This document shows, in pieces, positions 49,531 through 61,000 of a stretch of DNA of 64,000 nt; position 1 is the first letter of the stretch; every line of letters begins with the position of its first letter. The notes under the pieces were generated by a model. It was given only the letters and a program-made list of their open reading frames with translations, had not been told where the DNA came from and searched no databases. The DNA comes from Melanopsichium pennsylvanicum (taxonomy: Eukaryota > Basidiomycota > Ustilaginomycetes > Ustilaginales). Position numbers and translations under genes: made by a program. The DNA lies in contig OAPG01000004.1 of NCBI GenBank assembly GCA_900208305.1, positions 124,001 through 188,000 of the forward strand. Reading direction: 5' to 3'.

Positions 49531-51051
49531 ATGCTGGCCCGCTCGCTGCGCCAGGCTATGCCAAGGCCATCGGGGTCCTCATCATGCCGTTCCATAGTTC
49601 GACACGCTTCGTCTTCCACCATCAGAGCATCCGCACCGTCACCAACAAGCACAATGGCTATCACCTCATCAGCAGCTGCCATCATCGGAGGACTGGCCCT
49701 CTATGCTGTCTTCTCTCCTCGATCTTCGTCGCCGCTTGAATGCGAAGCTGCCAAGCCCACGCCAGCTTCTGCCATCAAGGGCGGCAACCAGTCCGATCTA
49801 CCAGAGATCTCGCACCTTGACCCCAAGATCCTAACCGACACCTCTGCACCCATGCGCAAAAGAATGGAGACATACATTAAGCTTCTCCAGTACAACATCG
49901 TCTCCGCTCTCTCCCAAGAAGAGCCCAAGGCACGATTTCTCATCGACAGCTGGCTGCGCAAGGAAGGTGGAGAGGGCATCTCCTGCGTCCTTCAAGATGG
50001 GTCCACTTTCGAGAAGGCCGGAGTCAATATTTCGGTCGTCCACGGCATGCTCCCACCTGCCGCTGTCAAACAGATGTCCGCTGACCATGCCGGCCTCATG
50101 GATAAGACGGGCTACAAGCTCGAGGGTAAGGATGCCGACGTCAAAGGCCTCCCCTTTTACGCTGCGGGTCTCAGCCTTGTCGTTCATCCCAAGAATCCCT
50201 TCGCCCCCACCGTCCACTTCAACTATCGCTACTTCGAACTCACCCATCCCGAAAAGCTTGCCGATGGTTCTCCCAACCCTCGTCATCCTAACAATCGCAA
50301 AGATGGGCAACACGACAACGAACCCATTGCCTGGTGGTTTGGCGGAGGAACCGATCTGACCCCGATTTATCTTTTCGACGAAGACGCCAAGCACTTCCAT
50401 ACCACTCTCAAGTCCGCTGCTGACCAATACGATCCATCATTCTATCCAACTTGGAAGAAATGGTGCGACAAGTACTTTTGGATTCCTCACCGTGCTGAAG
50501 CACGCGGTGTAGGTGGCATCTTCTTCGACGACCTCACCCTTCCGCAATGGGCCAACTCCAACAGCACTAAGGCTTACATCCCTCTTTCGGATGGGAGCAA
50601 ACCTACACCTTCGAAACCTCTGGTCGAAACCTTTTCATCCACTCAGCAACACAATCAGGATAGTCTCTTCGCAACCGTCCGATCCCTTGGCGATGCGTTT
50701 CTCCCCGCCTACCTTCCCCTCGTACGAAAGCGAAAAAATACGCCATTCACAGAAGCTCACGAGAGATGGCAGCAGATCAGGAGAGGAAGGTATGTCGAGT
50801 TCAATCTGGTATATGATCGCGGAACCAAGTTTGGACTGCAGACTCCAGGGGCGAGGATCGAGAGCATCTTGATGAGTTTGCCGCTTAAAGCACGATGGGA
50901 ATATATGGAAAGGTATGGTGGAGGTGGTGCTCAAGGACGGGATGGCAAAGCGACAAAGAGTAGGGATGCCGACGGCAAGGAAGGCACGGGAGAGGGTGTG
51001 CAAGAGAGACACACGCAGGCTGCTTTGAACGAGCCCAGAGAATGGGCCTGA
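49531..51051 (+). CDS. HEM13: Coproporphyrinogen III oxidase (HEM13)
   Basis: Oxygen-dependent enzyme that converts coproporphyrinogen III to protoporphyrinogen IX in heme synthesis. 506 aa from ATG 49531; the frame upstream has no ATG. The catalytic domain is clear: [44 protein letters not shown], and the family signature [19 protein letters not shown] from residue 311, then [26 protein letters not shown] and [14 protein letters not shown] follow. A short Pro/Ser-rich loop is inserted after YIPLSDGS. Residues 1-40 are basic and Ser/Arg-rich and 43-61 are hydrophobic ([11 protein letters not shown]). That pattern suggests a bipartite signal to the mitochondrial intermembrane space, unlike cytosolic yeast Hem13. 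Confidence 0.97.
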   Translation: MLARSLRQAMPRPSGSSSCRSIVRHASSSTIRASAPSPTSTMAITSSAAAIIGGLALYAVFSPRSSSPLECEAAKPTPASAIKGGNQSDLPEISHLDPKILTDTSAPMRKRMETYIKLLQYNIVSALSQEEPKARFLIDSWLRKEGGEGISCVLQDGSTFEKAGVNISVVHGMLPPAAVKQMSADHAGLMDKTGYKLEGKDADVKGLPFYAAGLSLVVHPKNPFAPTVHFNYRYFELTHPEKLADGSPNPRHPNNRKDGQHDNEPIAWWFGGGTDLTPIYLFDEDAKHFHTTLKSAADQYDPSFYPTWKKWCDKYFWIPHRAEARGVGGIFFDDLTLPQWANSNSTKAYIPLSDGSKPTPSKPLVETFSSTQQHNQDSLFATVRSLGDAFLPAYLPLVRKRKNTPFTEAHERWQQIRRGRYVEFNLVYDRGTKFGLQTPGARIESILMSLPLKARWEYMERYGGGGAQGRDGKATKSRDADGKEGTGEGVQERHTQAALNEPREWA

Positions 51052-51287
51052 ACTTTAGATTGCATCAATATTTCCTGACAATCATCACGTCACTAATCAT
51101 GCTGCGTTTCCACGTTCAAACATGCTGGTTCGGATGTCCCGAGCAGACGAAAGTTAGAATCGTGTTCAAGTCTATTGAAAGTGTGCTTCTACAGCACGGG
51201 AAATTATAAAATGAGTGTCCCCGGTGGCGCTAAGGCCGTCGTGGAGTGCTGTCCGAAGGTTCCGCCCTCGAATGTGGCCTAGACATG

Positions 51288-53270
51288 CTACCTGGAAGGA
51301 GTAACGTGACCAGCCAGCCTCGATTCCAAATCATCGCTCCCCACGTTGACCCGCGAATTAGTCTCCGCTGTTGGGCTGACGATGCTCTCCGCCCTAGTTG
51401 GCGCCGAAGCTTGTGCGACAGTCGCGAATTCTTGATCCGTCTCCACTGCCGCATCTACCCTCTCTTGCACCGACTGGGTGCGCTTTGAACTCGATCCAGG
51501 AGGCGTGGTCACGGGGAAGGGCATGAATCCGACCGAACCACTCCTATTCCCGGTAGCGCCATACTGCGATGATGCCAATCCTCTACTGAATCCGCCTCGA
51601 ACGGCGTTGCCAGCAATCGGTTGTACTGGATTGAGCGTGAAGCTCGGTGGGGGAGTAGCCAAGAGCAAATAGTGGCCTGCGCTCAATCCTGTTGGGCGAT
51701 CTATCGACATTAAGCTAAGCTTAGGTGTGCGGAGACCAGCAGAAGAACTTGTCGAAAGTACGCCTGTTGGTTGATTCGAAGCTGAACGGGAAAGCTGTAA
51801 AGTGCGGTCGTACGATCCGGAAAAGCGGGCACTGGCTGCTCGAGGCGAGTTCGTGCGCGATCGTGGGCGATGAGCGGGGCTCGACTTGAAAGCAGTATCG
51901 GGCACGCGAAGGGCGTTGCGGGGCAAGGTGCGCGGCATGTCTTCAAACGCCGGTTCCAAAAAGTCGATCTTCGTGTTTGCTTTCTTTGTGCTAGCAAGTG
52001 ATGTGAGTCGACCCCGCGCGCTGGTTTCGCTGCCAGGCCGTGAGTGGGAGAGCAGAGGCTCCCCTTCAGTCGCAATTTCATCTTCCCCTTCAGCCTCCAG
52101 CCCCTCTTCAGTTGTCTCTCCAGCCTCTTCGTCATTCTCGTCCTCGTCCTCAGACTTGTTCTGAGATCCTCCATTACGCCACGTCAGAACAAACACACCA
52201 CCAAAGGTAGTAAGACATCCGAAGAGGAAGTTGATGAGTCTGTGAGCGTCCATGTTCGCAAAATCTCGATATAGAATAGCCGAACCGACGATAGCAGAGA
52301 TAGTAAAGAACACAAATTGAGTCGGGATGACCTCTCGACTGTCGAATCTCTGCAATGCCCTGTTCAAATATGTGATCTGGACGACTGCCGTCGCTGCGAG
52401 TACGATCACTAGACAGTACGTGATCGGGAACTTGAGCGCCTCTATGGGCTGTCCGCCAGAGATGAGCGAGCTGATGCCTTTGGTGCTGAGCACGGTGAAG
52501 CCTCCAAAGATTGCGCAAGTGCCGACGTCTATGAGTACCCATCTATCTCCAAGCCTCGTTGTGCTCAAGGAGGCGAGAAGGACACCACAGGAGACGGATA
52601 TCGCAGAGTAAATAAGGAAGTCTAGCCGCTTGATTGCGTCAAGGAGCTGGGAGGGGTCGAGCCGAGCGTCAGATTGCTTGGAGGAGAAGACGACTGTAAC
52701 AGCGCCGATGATAGCCAGGGTGATTCCACCAATATCGGAGAGTTTAAAGGTTTCGCCAAGTAGAATTGGGCTGATTATTACGTTGGACAGAAGAGCAACG
52801 GCCCCGAGTGGTGCAACGAGAGAAGCTGGAGCGAAACCGTAAGAAATAAAGTTGCCAGCTTCGCCAACGGTCATAAGAGACAGGCCCAGCCACCATAGTT
52901 TGGACTGAAGAAACATGATGTCCATTCCGTTACCACTGCCCTGGCTGCTTTGGTTGCTTTCAGTAGAATTGGTGGGCGAGGCATGGCCATTTCGGTACTT
53001 TGTCTTGCAGTCCTGTGTGGGAGTTGGATGGCTTTGTGTTCGACTGATTGAGCCGTCCAGTGAATCTTGGCCTGCAGTTGCAGCTCCATCTTGATCCGTC
53101 GACTCGAGCTCGTCATCTCGCTGGTTCTTCGGTTGTTGATGCTGATGCTGTTCCTTCTGCAGCCGAGTATGAGCCAGCTTTTGACAGTTGAGCGCAAGGC
53201 TGATTGTGACATTTCCTGCTACAGCTACGACCACGCCAATCCATGTCCGACTAGAGGAGAAAGTGTCCAT
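51288..53270 (-). CDS. NIPA-type magnesium transporter homologue
   Basis: Multi-span membrane protein of the NIPA/DUF803 group in the drug/metabolite transporter superfamily; some members transport Mg2+. 660 aa from ATG 53270. TM1 is at about 10-30 (WIGVVVAVAGNVTISLALN). A Gln/Ser-rich loop to about 125 precedes the main bundle: WLGLSLMTVGEAGNFISYGF, APASLVAPLGAVALLSNVII, LGETFKLSDIGGITLAIIGA (family hallmarks), then five or so further helices to about residue 365. The last 290 residues are a cytosolic, Ser/Glu/Arg-rich tail. Convergent with HEM13, 236 bp apart. Ion specificity is inferred from family only. Confidence 0.88.
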   Translation of the reverse strand: MDTFSSSRTWIGVVVAVAGNVTISLALNCQKLAHTRLQKEQHQHQQPKNQRDDELESTDQDGAATAGQDSLDGSISRTQSHPTPTQDCKTKYRNGHASPTNSTESNQSSQGSGNGMDIMFLQSKLWWLGLSLMTVGEAGNFISYGFAPASLVAPLGAVALLSNVIISPILLGETFKLSDIGGITLAIIGAVTVVFSSKQSDARLDPSQLLDAIKRLDFLIYSAISVSCGVLLASLSTTRLGDRWVLIDVGTCAIFGGFTVLSTKGISSLISGGQPIEALKFPITYCLVIVLAATAVVQITYLNRALQRFDSREVIPTQFVFFTISAIVGSAILYRDFANMDAHRLINFLFGCLTTFGGVFVLTWRNGGSQNKSEDEDENDEEAGETTEEGLEAEGEDEIATEGEPLLSHSRPGSETSARGRLTSLASTKKANTKIDFLEPAFEDMPRTLPRNALRVPDTAFKSSPAHRPRSRTNSPRAASARFSGSYDRTLQLSRSASNQPTGVLSTSSSAGLRTPKLSLMSIDRPTGLSAGHYLLLATPPPSFTLNPVQPIAGNAVRGGFSRGLASSQYGATGNRSGSVGFMPFPVTTPPGSSSKRTQSVQERVDAAVETDQEFATVAQASAPTRAESIVSPTAETNSRVNVGSDDLESRLAGHVTPSR

Positions 53271-55728
53271 GATTGCACAAGCCTTGCAACAGTGTGCCGG
53301 CGGTCTTGCTCAGCTTGATGTTGTGGGATTGTTTTAAGATGCCATACTGACTAGGATTTTCTTCTAGATATTGTCGCTTCTATGCAGGTTTCTAGCATTC
53401 GACTTGAGACAAGATTGCGTAGGGAAGTAAGCACAAAGGTCATCTCGAATGCGAATCTTCAAGCTCGTCATACTTGTGACGGACTTTTGTCCGCTGCATA
53501 GAAGTGTGGAGGCATTTGATCCAAATTGACGCATGCTCTGCGAACACTTTTCCTTTTTGTTAAGCCGCAATTTGTGTAAAAATTATGAAAAATCCAGTCT
53601 TCACCATCTTCGAAGCTGCCGTCGGTCTAAGAGTCCTATCGGGAGCGATCCGATATCATCGGTCCTCGTTCCGAAGATCGTGATAAGTTGCTTGCTTGAG
53701 ATTGGTGCTCCGTCGCCCTCGAGCCAAGCTCGACATACATCGTTTTAACACCCAACCTTAATTGCGAAACAGCCGAAGTCCTTGTCTTCTCGTTGCTCTT
53801 CCGTCCGCGAATATTTGGAAAGCGAGCCGATCAGTGACTTGGCGAGTTGTCGATGCCCACCCAAGCGAGACAGATTCCAACTATGATACAGAATCACACA
53901 CATAGCGCTAAAGCCAAGAAAAGAGGGATTGCAGCTGGCGGGAATGAATGCTGCATGTTGCAACCAGGTTAAGGTCGCATGGTAACAAAATATTCCGTAG
54001 GAATTGTCGGGCGCGTGTTTGTTGTTGGGAGTGGTGTCATTAAACTTATCTTCTCTAATACTGCCGTCTACCGTTCATATTCCTTTTTCAGCAACCGTTC
54101 GTACCTCACTGTCTATTCTTCGTACCAAACAACCAAACCACAAAGTATGATGGTTCGTAGCGGTAGTCACAGTTTGTGATGTGTGGATTCTGTTTCGTAG
54201 TCTATAAGTCCATGTCATCGTCACGCCTGCCAAGATGTCTTCGTAACGTGCCAGATCATCGTAATTGTCAAACAAGGAAGGATGACTCAGCAATAGGGAC
54301 GAATGGATGACCCGAGCTCAGTTCCCATCTGCTGTTACGAAAAGCACAATCATTCACGATGACATGGGATTAGGGGCTACGATCCTGCTCATCCGCCGTA
54401 CGAACGGTAGAGCGGGCTACGAACTACATCACGATAACATCAAGGTGATGGATACGAAACCTGTATGGTCGGGTACGGACGGCGACTAAAAAAGGAATAT
54501 TGCATGGGACGGTCACCAGTGCAGAGAGCACAAAGCTGCTGGGCGTCCCGTGGAAACATTTCGCTTCATTCCAGGATGTGGTGTTGCTGACCAAGGAGCT
54601 GTCTTGAGTCTGAAAAGGGAATGCAGCAACAGGCTCCGAGAATATCGAGATGTTTCGCGAGCAACATCAACCGACATGAGTGTAAATAGTATGCGATGTC
54701 TTCTCCCGCGTATGGCACTTGCTTACCGCTTCAATTCAGGACACTTTGATCAAGACAGTCTGCGTTCATGCCTGCTTTCTAGCACGCTACTTAGCCACAT
54801 CACTTGACCTCATAGCCAGAAGCGATGCGACAGACTGTGCATCACACTGATTCAGGGTGCTTCCATCAATTTAAGCTAGGTTAGTGACAACATGCTTGGA
54901 ATGCCGTATCGGTCTTTTCAGAGCGCGTTCAAGACGAGCAGATCGTTCACGTTGGCAGAGGCTAGCTTCGGAGGAGTTGTCTGAGTCCGCTCCTTGGGAA
55001 TCCCCTCCCGTGGTACATGACGCTCGCAACGAAAGCATACTTGTCCCCAGACTTCCAGAGTCGCAAAACTTGCACAACCACAGATCCTCGCCTTTGGTTT
55101 CCTCGCTGACCTTATCAGATGGTTGCACTCCAACCGAAGCCAGTCAAGGATTTGTCTCCGCATTTCTCTCTTTTTCTGCCTTCCAACATCTTTCAGGATT
55201 TTGCTGCCATAGGCGAGAAAGCTGACCGTCACGCCTATGATACTCTACTAACCTTTGATCATCATATCGTACCAATACATGTCTTACTTCAGCGATGGAG
55301 TTCTATCCACAACCATTTGTTGGAAACACGTTTGACACGAAGTTCATAATTTGACAATCGTCAAGTTCGACACCGAGCTCTCCAAATCCGCTCCGCAGAG
55401 CTCACACGATACTCCTGACCGACGTGCAGACACAGACATATACGCCATATCCGCTTCAAGCAGATTAATTTTGCTATTAAGATCCCATTCCAATAATTCG
55501 TTTGATAGTGATGATTGCGGTATAGATTCTCGTGACAAACTAACAAAGAAAAGGAGAAGGCAAGAGAGAAGGAATGTTGGTATTTGCGGTAACCAGAGCA
55601 TACAGAGCGAGCGATTATCACGAAACATGAATCGAGACGACAAGAGAGTGAGCGTACGTGTACAAGCGAGGCAAAGCGGACATAAGAGCGAGTTTGGTGA
55701 ACTTTCCTTGTGCAAGGGTGGATTGCGA
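53271..55728. other. Intergenic region
   Basis: About 2.5 kb covering the NIPA-gene promoter and the 3' side of the C2H2 gene. Only short overlapping frames on both strands, with no domain-like sequence. The frame continuing through 55351-56295 on the plus strand is the antisense shadow of the C2H2 gene. Confidence 0.45.
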
Positions 55729-57690
55729 TCAGGCAAAGTGGGCAAGATGCATGCCATCATCTGCCATGGTGGGGCTAGAGTTGGCGCTGAGACCAGCGGC
55801 CGGTCCAAGCGCTTGACGAGGCTGCATGGGCTTGTTGAGTGCAATCGGACCACCAAGGCAGGCTTGGCTGATCGATCCGCGGTTGCTGTTGGCACTCACA
55901 GCAGCCTGTGCAGCAGCCGCGGCGGCGGCAGCAGCAGCGGCATACGGATCATGTCTAGGCTCGCTGTTCATGAACTTGTCCGAGCCGGCCGTCAACGAAA
56001 GCAGTTCAGAAGACCTTCCAACGAGACCGGCGGGTCTGAAATGTGTCTTCAGATGTTGAGCAAGATTATCAGACCTCCCGAAGAACTTCCCACAAGTCTC
56101 AACTGGGCATTTGTGAGGACGTTCCTGGGTGTGGGTGCGATTGTGACGTTTGAGATGCTCCATGCGTCTGAAGCGCTTGCCACAGTGACAGACGTGGAGC
56201 TTGTCGGCGCTGCTAACAATGAGGGGTGGAGGCCCAGCGTTGCGAGCTCGACCTCGGGGAGTGGTGCGGGTGGCGGAGCCAGAGACGCTTCGTGAACGAA
56301 CGTCGAGCATGGAGGTGACGGATCCATCGTGAATGGGTGAACCGAGGGAAATCATGCTGTTGCTACGGTGACCGGACATTTGAGGGGCCGAGTAGTAAGG
56401 GTCGAAGCCGGGAGACATGAGGTCGTTGGTGGGAGTGGTAGGGTACATGAAACTCGGTCGTCGACCATCACCGCATGCGATGGATGAGGATGGGGTTGAG
56501 GCGAACGAGGCAAACGAGGAAGCCTCCGATGAGGTAGAAGAGCGACAGAGTTGAGGCATGGGGCTGGAGGTAGGGGCCGAGGCAACGCGAGTCATGCTGG
56601 ATGACGAGAAGCCGGGAGAAGACATCTCGGGCAAGCTAACACGGTGAGACTGGAAGCCGGGTGGGCTCTGGAAATGATCACGGAAAGCCAAGTTAGGCTC
56701 AAATCTTGGCTCATGCTTCGGGATGTGCTGAAGATCTGAAAGGCTGAGAAGAGGCGGGGCATCCTTGCTAGGTGTACCGATCTCGTGCGGAGCATATGAA
56801 TCGCTTCGATTGTCCGCGCTGGTGAATCTTCGGAGGGCGATGGCTGAGGAAGGATAGAAGGGGGAGCTGGGGTGAGACAGATCACCTCGAGTCGAGTGCT
56901 CCGGTGTTGAGCCAGGCGAGTAAGATTGACCTGGAGTGAACGAGTATGGGCCAAGGCCAAGCGAAGTGCGACTCGAGGCCGAATGCGGGGTGACTGGCAT
57001 CTGGGCAGCCCTGAAACCCTCGCTGAGGTTGATGACGGTCTGACCAGCGAAAGTACCAGTGGAAGTTGGCATGGGAGTGGTCTCCTCAGAACCATCCGTC
57101 TCATGGATCCTCCGTGCGTCAGCGAAGAAGTCAAGTTGGCTGTGGTGCGTGGAGAGCATGGAAACATCAAAGGACTGGGCGGCTCTGCGTCTGATATGCG
57201 AAGGGGGAGGCATCTCCAGGCTGAACTCGTCTTGCCCGTGAGAAAGTGCAAGCAAAGCGTTGTGCTGTTCAGGCTGGAACGCTGCGTGATCAGCATAAGA
57301 GGGAAGTTCGGCGCGACCAGTAGTCTCGGGAGTCCCAAGGGCAAGGCCAGAGAGTGATGACAAAGAGCCAGGAAGGTTCATAGGTGACTCGCTAGGAGTG
57401 AAGGAGCGAGGCGAGTAGGAGCCCTGGTTGTTCGAGCGCTCAGATGCCTGCTCCTGGCTAAGACACGACGAGGAAGCAGCAGAACTGACAGATCCTCGTC
57501 GTGCACCATACGAAGGCTGTGGCATGCCCGATGCCTGAAGCCCGAATGTGGGCATGGAGTGGGAATGCGCCATGGCAACCGACGCGGTTGGGTGAATCTC
57601 GGGCGAAATGCTGCCCAAAAGGCCGAGAGAGTTATGACCGGAATCTTGGGCGTAAGCCGAAGCTTCGTGGGTACTCAGTGGACCATACAT
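55729..57690 (-). CDS. C2H2 zinc-finger transcription factor, Msn2/4-like
   Basis: 653 aa from ATG 57690. Residues 1-490 are disordered and Ser/Pro-rich, a likely regulatory region with many SP/TP sites. Two adjacent zinc fingers lie at 501-550. Finger 1 reads CHCGKRFRRMEHLKRHNRTH, ligands Cys501, Cys503, His516, His520; finger 2 has Cys528, Cys533, His546, His550 with GRSDNLAQHLKTH. The helix residues R-EHLKRH and RSDNLxQH are those of Msn2/Msn4, which bind AGGGG stress elements, so similar DNA specificity is likely. The CxC spacing in finger 1 is unusual (normally CxxC to CxxxxC). An Ala run (about 584-594) and a disordered tail follow. The specific biological role is not identified. Confidence 0.9.
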   Translation of the reverse strand: MYGPLSTHEASAYAQDSGHNSLGLLGSISPEIHPTASVAMAHSHSMPTFGLQASGMPQPSYGARRGSVSSAASSSCLSQEQASERSNNQGSYSPRSFTPSESPMNLPGSLSSLSGLALGTPETTGRAELPSYADHAAFQPEQHNALLALSHGQDEFSLEMPPPSHIRRRAAQSFDVSMLSTHHSQLDFFADARRIHETDGSEETTPMPTSTGTFAGQTVINLSEGFRAAQMPVTPHSASSRTSLGLGPYSFTPGQSYSPGSTPEHSTRGDLSHPSSPFYPSSAIALRRFTSADNRSDSYAPHEIGTPSKDAPPLLSLSDLQHIPKHEPRFEPNLAFRDHFQSPPGFQSHRVSLPEMSSPGFSSSSMTRVASAPTSSPMPQLCRSSTSSEASSFASFASTPSSSIACGDGRRPSFMYPTTPTNDLMSPGFDPYYSAPQMSGHRSNSMISLGSPIHDGSVTSMLDVRSRSVSGSATRTTPRGRARNAGPPPLIVSSADKLHVCHCGKRFRRMEHLKRHNRTHTQERPHKCPVETCGKFFGRSDNLAQHLKTHFRPAGLVGRSSELLSLTAGSDKFMNSEPRHDPYAAAAAAAAAAAQAAVSANSNRGSISQACLGGPIALNKPMQPRQALGPAAGLSANSSPTMADDGMHLAHFA

Positions 57691-58018
57691 GATGTCGAAT
57701 TGGATGACTTATACAGGACTTGGCTGAATAGATTAGACGGAAGATGATGGATAATAGTGTAGTCAGATGAGGTGGTGCTGGAACCGGAGCGAAGCAGCGT
57801 GTTGTATGCGATTAGAGAAAGAGATGGAGACGTGCGAACAATGCTGGACAAGGACGAGGATGGGAAGACTTTGCGAAATGAAGCTGGACCAGCGGACTAG
57901 CGATGGTACTGATGATTATGACGAGGAAGCGTAAGATGTAGATCGGTTGGACGTGGCGACTCTTCAAGAGAAAGCCTACTATGTTGCTTCGAAGCACGGA
58001 GGCGCTCGAATGCAATTA

Positions 58019-58035
58019 GGGGGGGGGGGGGGGGG
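58019..58035 (+). repeat. G17 tract
   Basis: Seventeen consecutive G, preceded by A, about 330 bp upstream of the C2H2 start codon. It could form a G-quadruplex and contains the AGGGG sequence bound by Msn2-type fingers. Confidence 0.85.
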
Positions 58036-60976
58036 TGTAAAATGCAGCAGAGACGGGGTCGAAGGTTGGGGGAGGTTGGGCTGTCGAGGTGGCGGAGGTT
58101 TGTGGTTTTGTATGATTTGGTGTCGAATTAGGCAGCCACTACAAGACAAAAGGAAGGCTCTGTAGGGAGCGGCGTCTACCTTCTGACAGAACGGAAGGGG
58201 AAGAGAAGCTCGCACATTGTTTGACACCTGCAATGGAGGAACGATACCGCAAAGCGGTGAGAGATTGTCTCAAGCTGCAGAACCTGAGCCTGAATCTGAG
58301 CCTGTCAATGCGGTTGAGGCTAAAAATGAGATCTACATTGTTGGTTGGACAGCTGCCCAATGTACGGACGTCGTGTGCCGAGCAAAAAGCAATCAGACTC
58401 AGGCACAAACAGACAAAGTCACCACAATGACTGCGATGAATGAGCGATGGCCAAATACAGTTTACTGATCGTGGTACGCAGAAGGAAAAAAGGAGGCTTC
58501 TTATGCCAAGCTCCCGTTTTTACTCTGGCGGAATGGCTGGTATACGCCCAAGACAGCGGGAAACGTATTCAACTGTACGGGAAGCTAAGCGCAAAGCGAG
58601 CAACGTGCAAAGCGAGCAATGTGGGAACACACAGACACCCAATCTCGGATTCGAAATTGGGTGTACAGGATGGGAAAATGCAGCTGCACGCACCAAAACG
58701 GTCGCGGATCATAACGGGAACCATCAGCCAGCATGACCAGCAAGCAAAAGAGGGAAATGAGTGGGCTTGCAGCGGGCCAGAAGGTGGCAAAAAGGGCAGC
58801 GAAGCCGGGTTGAATTGAATGGTGGCGTGCTGCGTTGGTGCATTTGGGCGCGTCAACCGTTTGGGTGCGGTGACAGGAATGAACGGATCGAATCAACCTG
58901 TCGGCGCTTAAAGTTGCGAAGTGAAAAGATGACAGGTCGCAGCATGCAACGGCACTCACCAAATTCTGTTTGAGTATCTTCAGAGGTACAAGCTCGCAGA
59001 TGGCAGCCGGGGACAGTTGGTCGAAACCAAATCAGGAAGGTGGCAGGCGAGCGTCTGCGACCCGTGGGTCAAAACTGGTCTCGAGGCGAGCCTCGCAAGC
59101 GCATCTTTCAAGAAAACGGCGAGCGTCAGCGTTGGAAAAAAAAAATCGAACCTCGTGGGTAGCAGACAGCAAGTCGATCTTTGAACAGCGGGTCCAGATG
59201 CTTGGGAATCCCGCAGAGAAGGAGGGAGCGATCATTGACAGAAGTCCAACACAAGCGGGGGCATTGCTTGGCTGACCGACTAGACGCGCAAAGCGGGCTT
59301 TGGGCGTGAAACCGTTGAAACGGCTTGCCTTCAATGTCTGTGTGGCTGTTCCGGGTAAGGTCTTGCTGGTAACGAAACTTATGCGATCCATATGTGAACA
59401 AAAATGTTTTTACATTATTTTAAGGTCGTGTCCAGAAAGGAGCTATGGGTAGAAGCGGAGAAACGTTTGATGGTAGAATGGAAAAGCAAGGGGCTCCAAG
59501 CTAATGGCTCAAAGTGTGCCTGTCCAGCACACACTGCCCTGAAGAGCTGTTCCTGCTGCTCCTCCTCACTTTTCTTTGCACCCACCAGTCTTGGTGACGA
59601 GAACAGTTCGGATCGAGAGTGCTTACGTTCCAAACACTAAATCTCAACCTCAGCAATTTTTAATAGGACCTAAGCTGGAAGAATCACCTCACTTGCCACT
59701 GACATCAATAAATGCGTTTTTTATTATTAATTAAAATTGGGTGCTTTCCCGCGTGCGGTGTCCCAAAAGCCCTCAGATCGAGACGAATTGGACGTGCTGC
59801 CCGTTGGGAATGCAGCGTGCTTCCTCGAGCACTTCCGTGAACCTTGTTTTTTTTTTCAGCTTTCCGCGTCTATGCTTTCCTGTCCATCTCTTGGGAAGAG
59901 GCTTCTTTTCCCTCAAATGTAACCACGTTGAAAATGTCAATCGTCTCAAACTCAGACAGCTCACCAGGTTTGCGAGACCATGCGGTAAAAACAGGCTTGG
60001 ACATGTCCTTGTGCGGTGACGAAGACTGTCAAGACACAATCTATTCTGGAAGCAAGCACATCAGGATGAACTTGCTTGGTCATTCGTCTTGAGCGCTTCT
60101 ATGTGCTGAATGAATCAAGACCGTGAAGTTGTTGGATGCGTTGGACCACTGTGGAGCTCTGATCCAAATCGAAGAAGCCAGGGCATCGCACGCAAGGAAC
60201 AGTAGAGCCTAGCTACATATGTCCGAGACAAAAGCATGCGAATTCGGAAGTGTGCTGGCTGCAAAGTTCTCATCGATTCCAACACGGCAGGAGCTACGGA
60301 ATGAGATTTTATGTTAGGTCAAAGTGGTTGCAGAAGCAGCACACGGTCAAAGGAGATCTGACACAAAACGCAGAAAAGACATCGTCTTACGTAGCCTGCC
60401 AGTGTGTGAATGGACCTCGCAGCGCTGATGAGACTTGGGCTTTCCTAGAACTTGCTTGAAAAGCTTCGACAACCATACATTGTCAGCATCCTACTGTATT
60501 GCCTGCTCCGCAATCGATGGCAGTCTTGCTTTTGTCCCGCTCCGATTTCGATTAATTTGGCAGAAGCCGTGTCAAAGAACATAACGAAGCCTATCCTGAT
60601 ACAGTTTAATGGGCCTGCGTCAGTACCTGACTACCTGCAGCTGCCGTATTACGTCCATGAGGTTCCGTCAAAGCGCTTCAAATGCTTTTTTCACCACTTC
60701 TTGTCGTCGTCAGACCTGAGCCGACTACTCAATGCGAACATCAAAGCACCGGAACAGGTTTGTCGGGCTCGCCCTGTCAGTTTGAGGGCGTTTCGCTCTG
60801 AGCAGTTTCTCCAATGGCGATGCCTCCGAACAGAAAGTGGCGAGGCCGAGGCAAAGCATGTTTAATACAAGGAAGATTGAGGTTCGGCGCCTGGAGTGAT
60901 GAGGCAGTTGGTCTCAGATCGCAGTGCCATCCTCTCCTGCTTCGTCAAGTTGACGGCTTTGAACCTCGCTCTCACC

Positions 60977-61000
60977 TTTTTTTTTTTTTTTTTTTTTTTT
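60977..61000 (+). repeat. T24 tract
   Basis: Twenty-four consecutive T followed by further T-rich sequence to about 61022. Low-complexity tract in the gene-poor region; not flanked by anything recognisable as a retroposed copy. Confidence 0.85.

Noticed and set aside
55351..56295. 314-codon plus-strand open frame
   Set aside because: It overlaps the C2H2 gene antisense; its Ser/Gly/Arg-rich translation mirrors the Ala/Ser/Pro codons of that gene and has no domain.
58447..58818. ATG-initiated 123-codon frame upstream of the C2H2 gene
   Set aside because: Basic, mixed composition with no family resemblance; overlapped by equally long frames in other phases and strands, as expected of random GC-moderate DNA.
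60452..60865. Open frame of 137 codons in the gene-poor region
   Set aside because: It begins at TTG, has no domain or codon bias like its neighbours, and no splice context was found. Kept only as a remote candidate.
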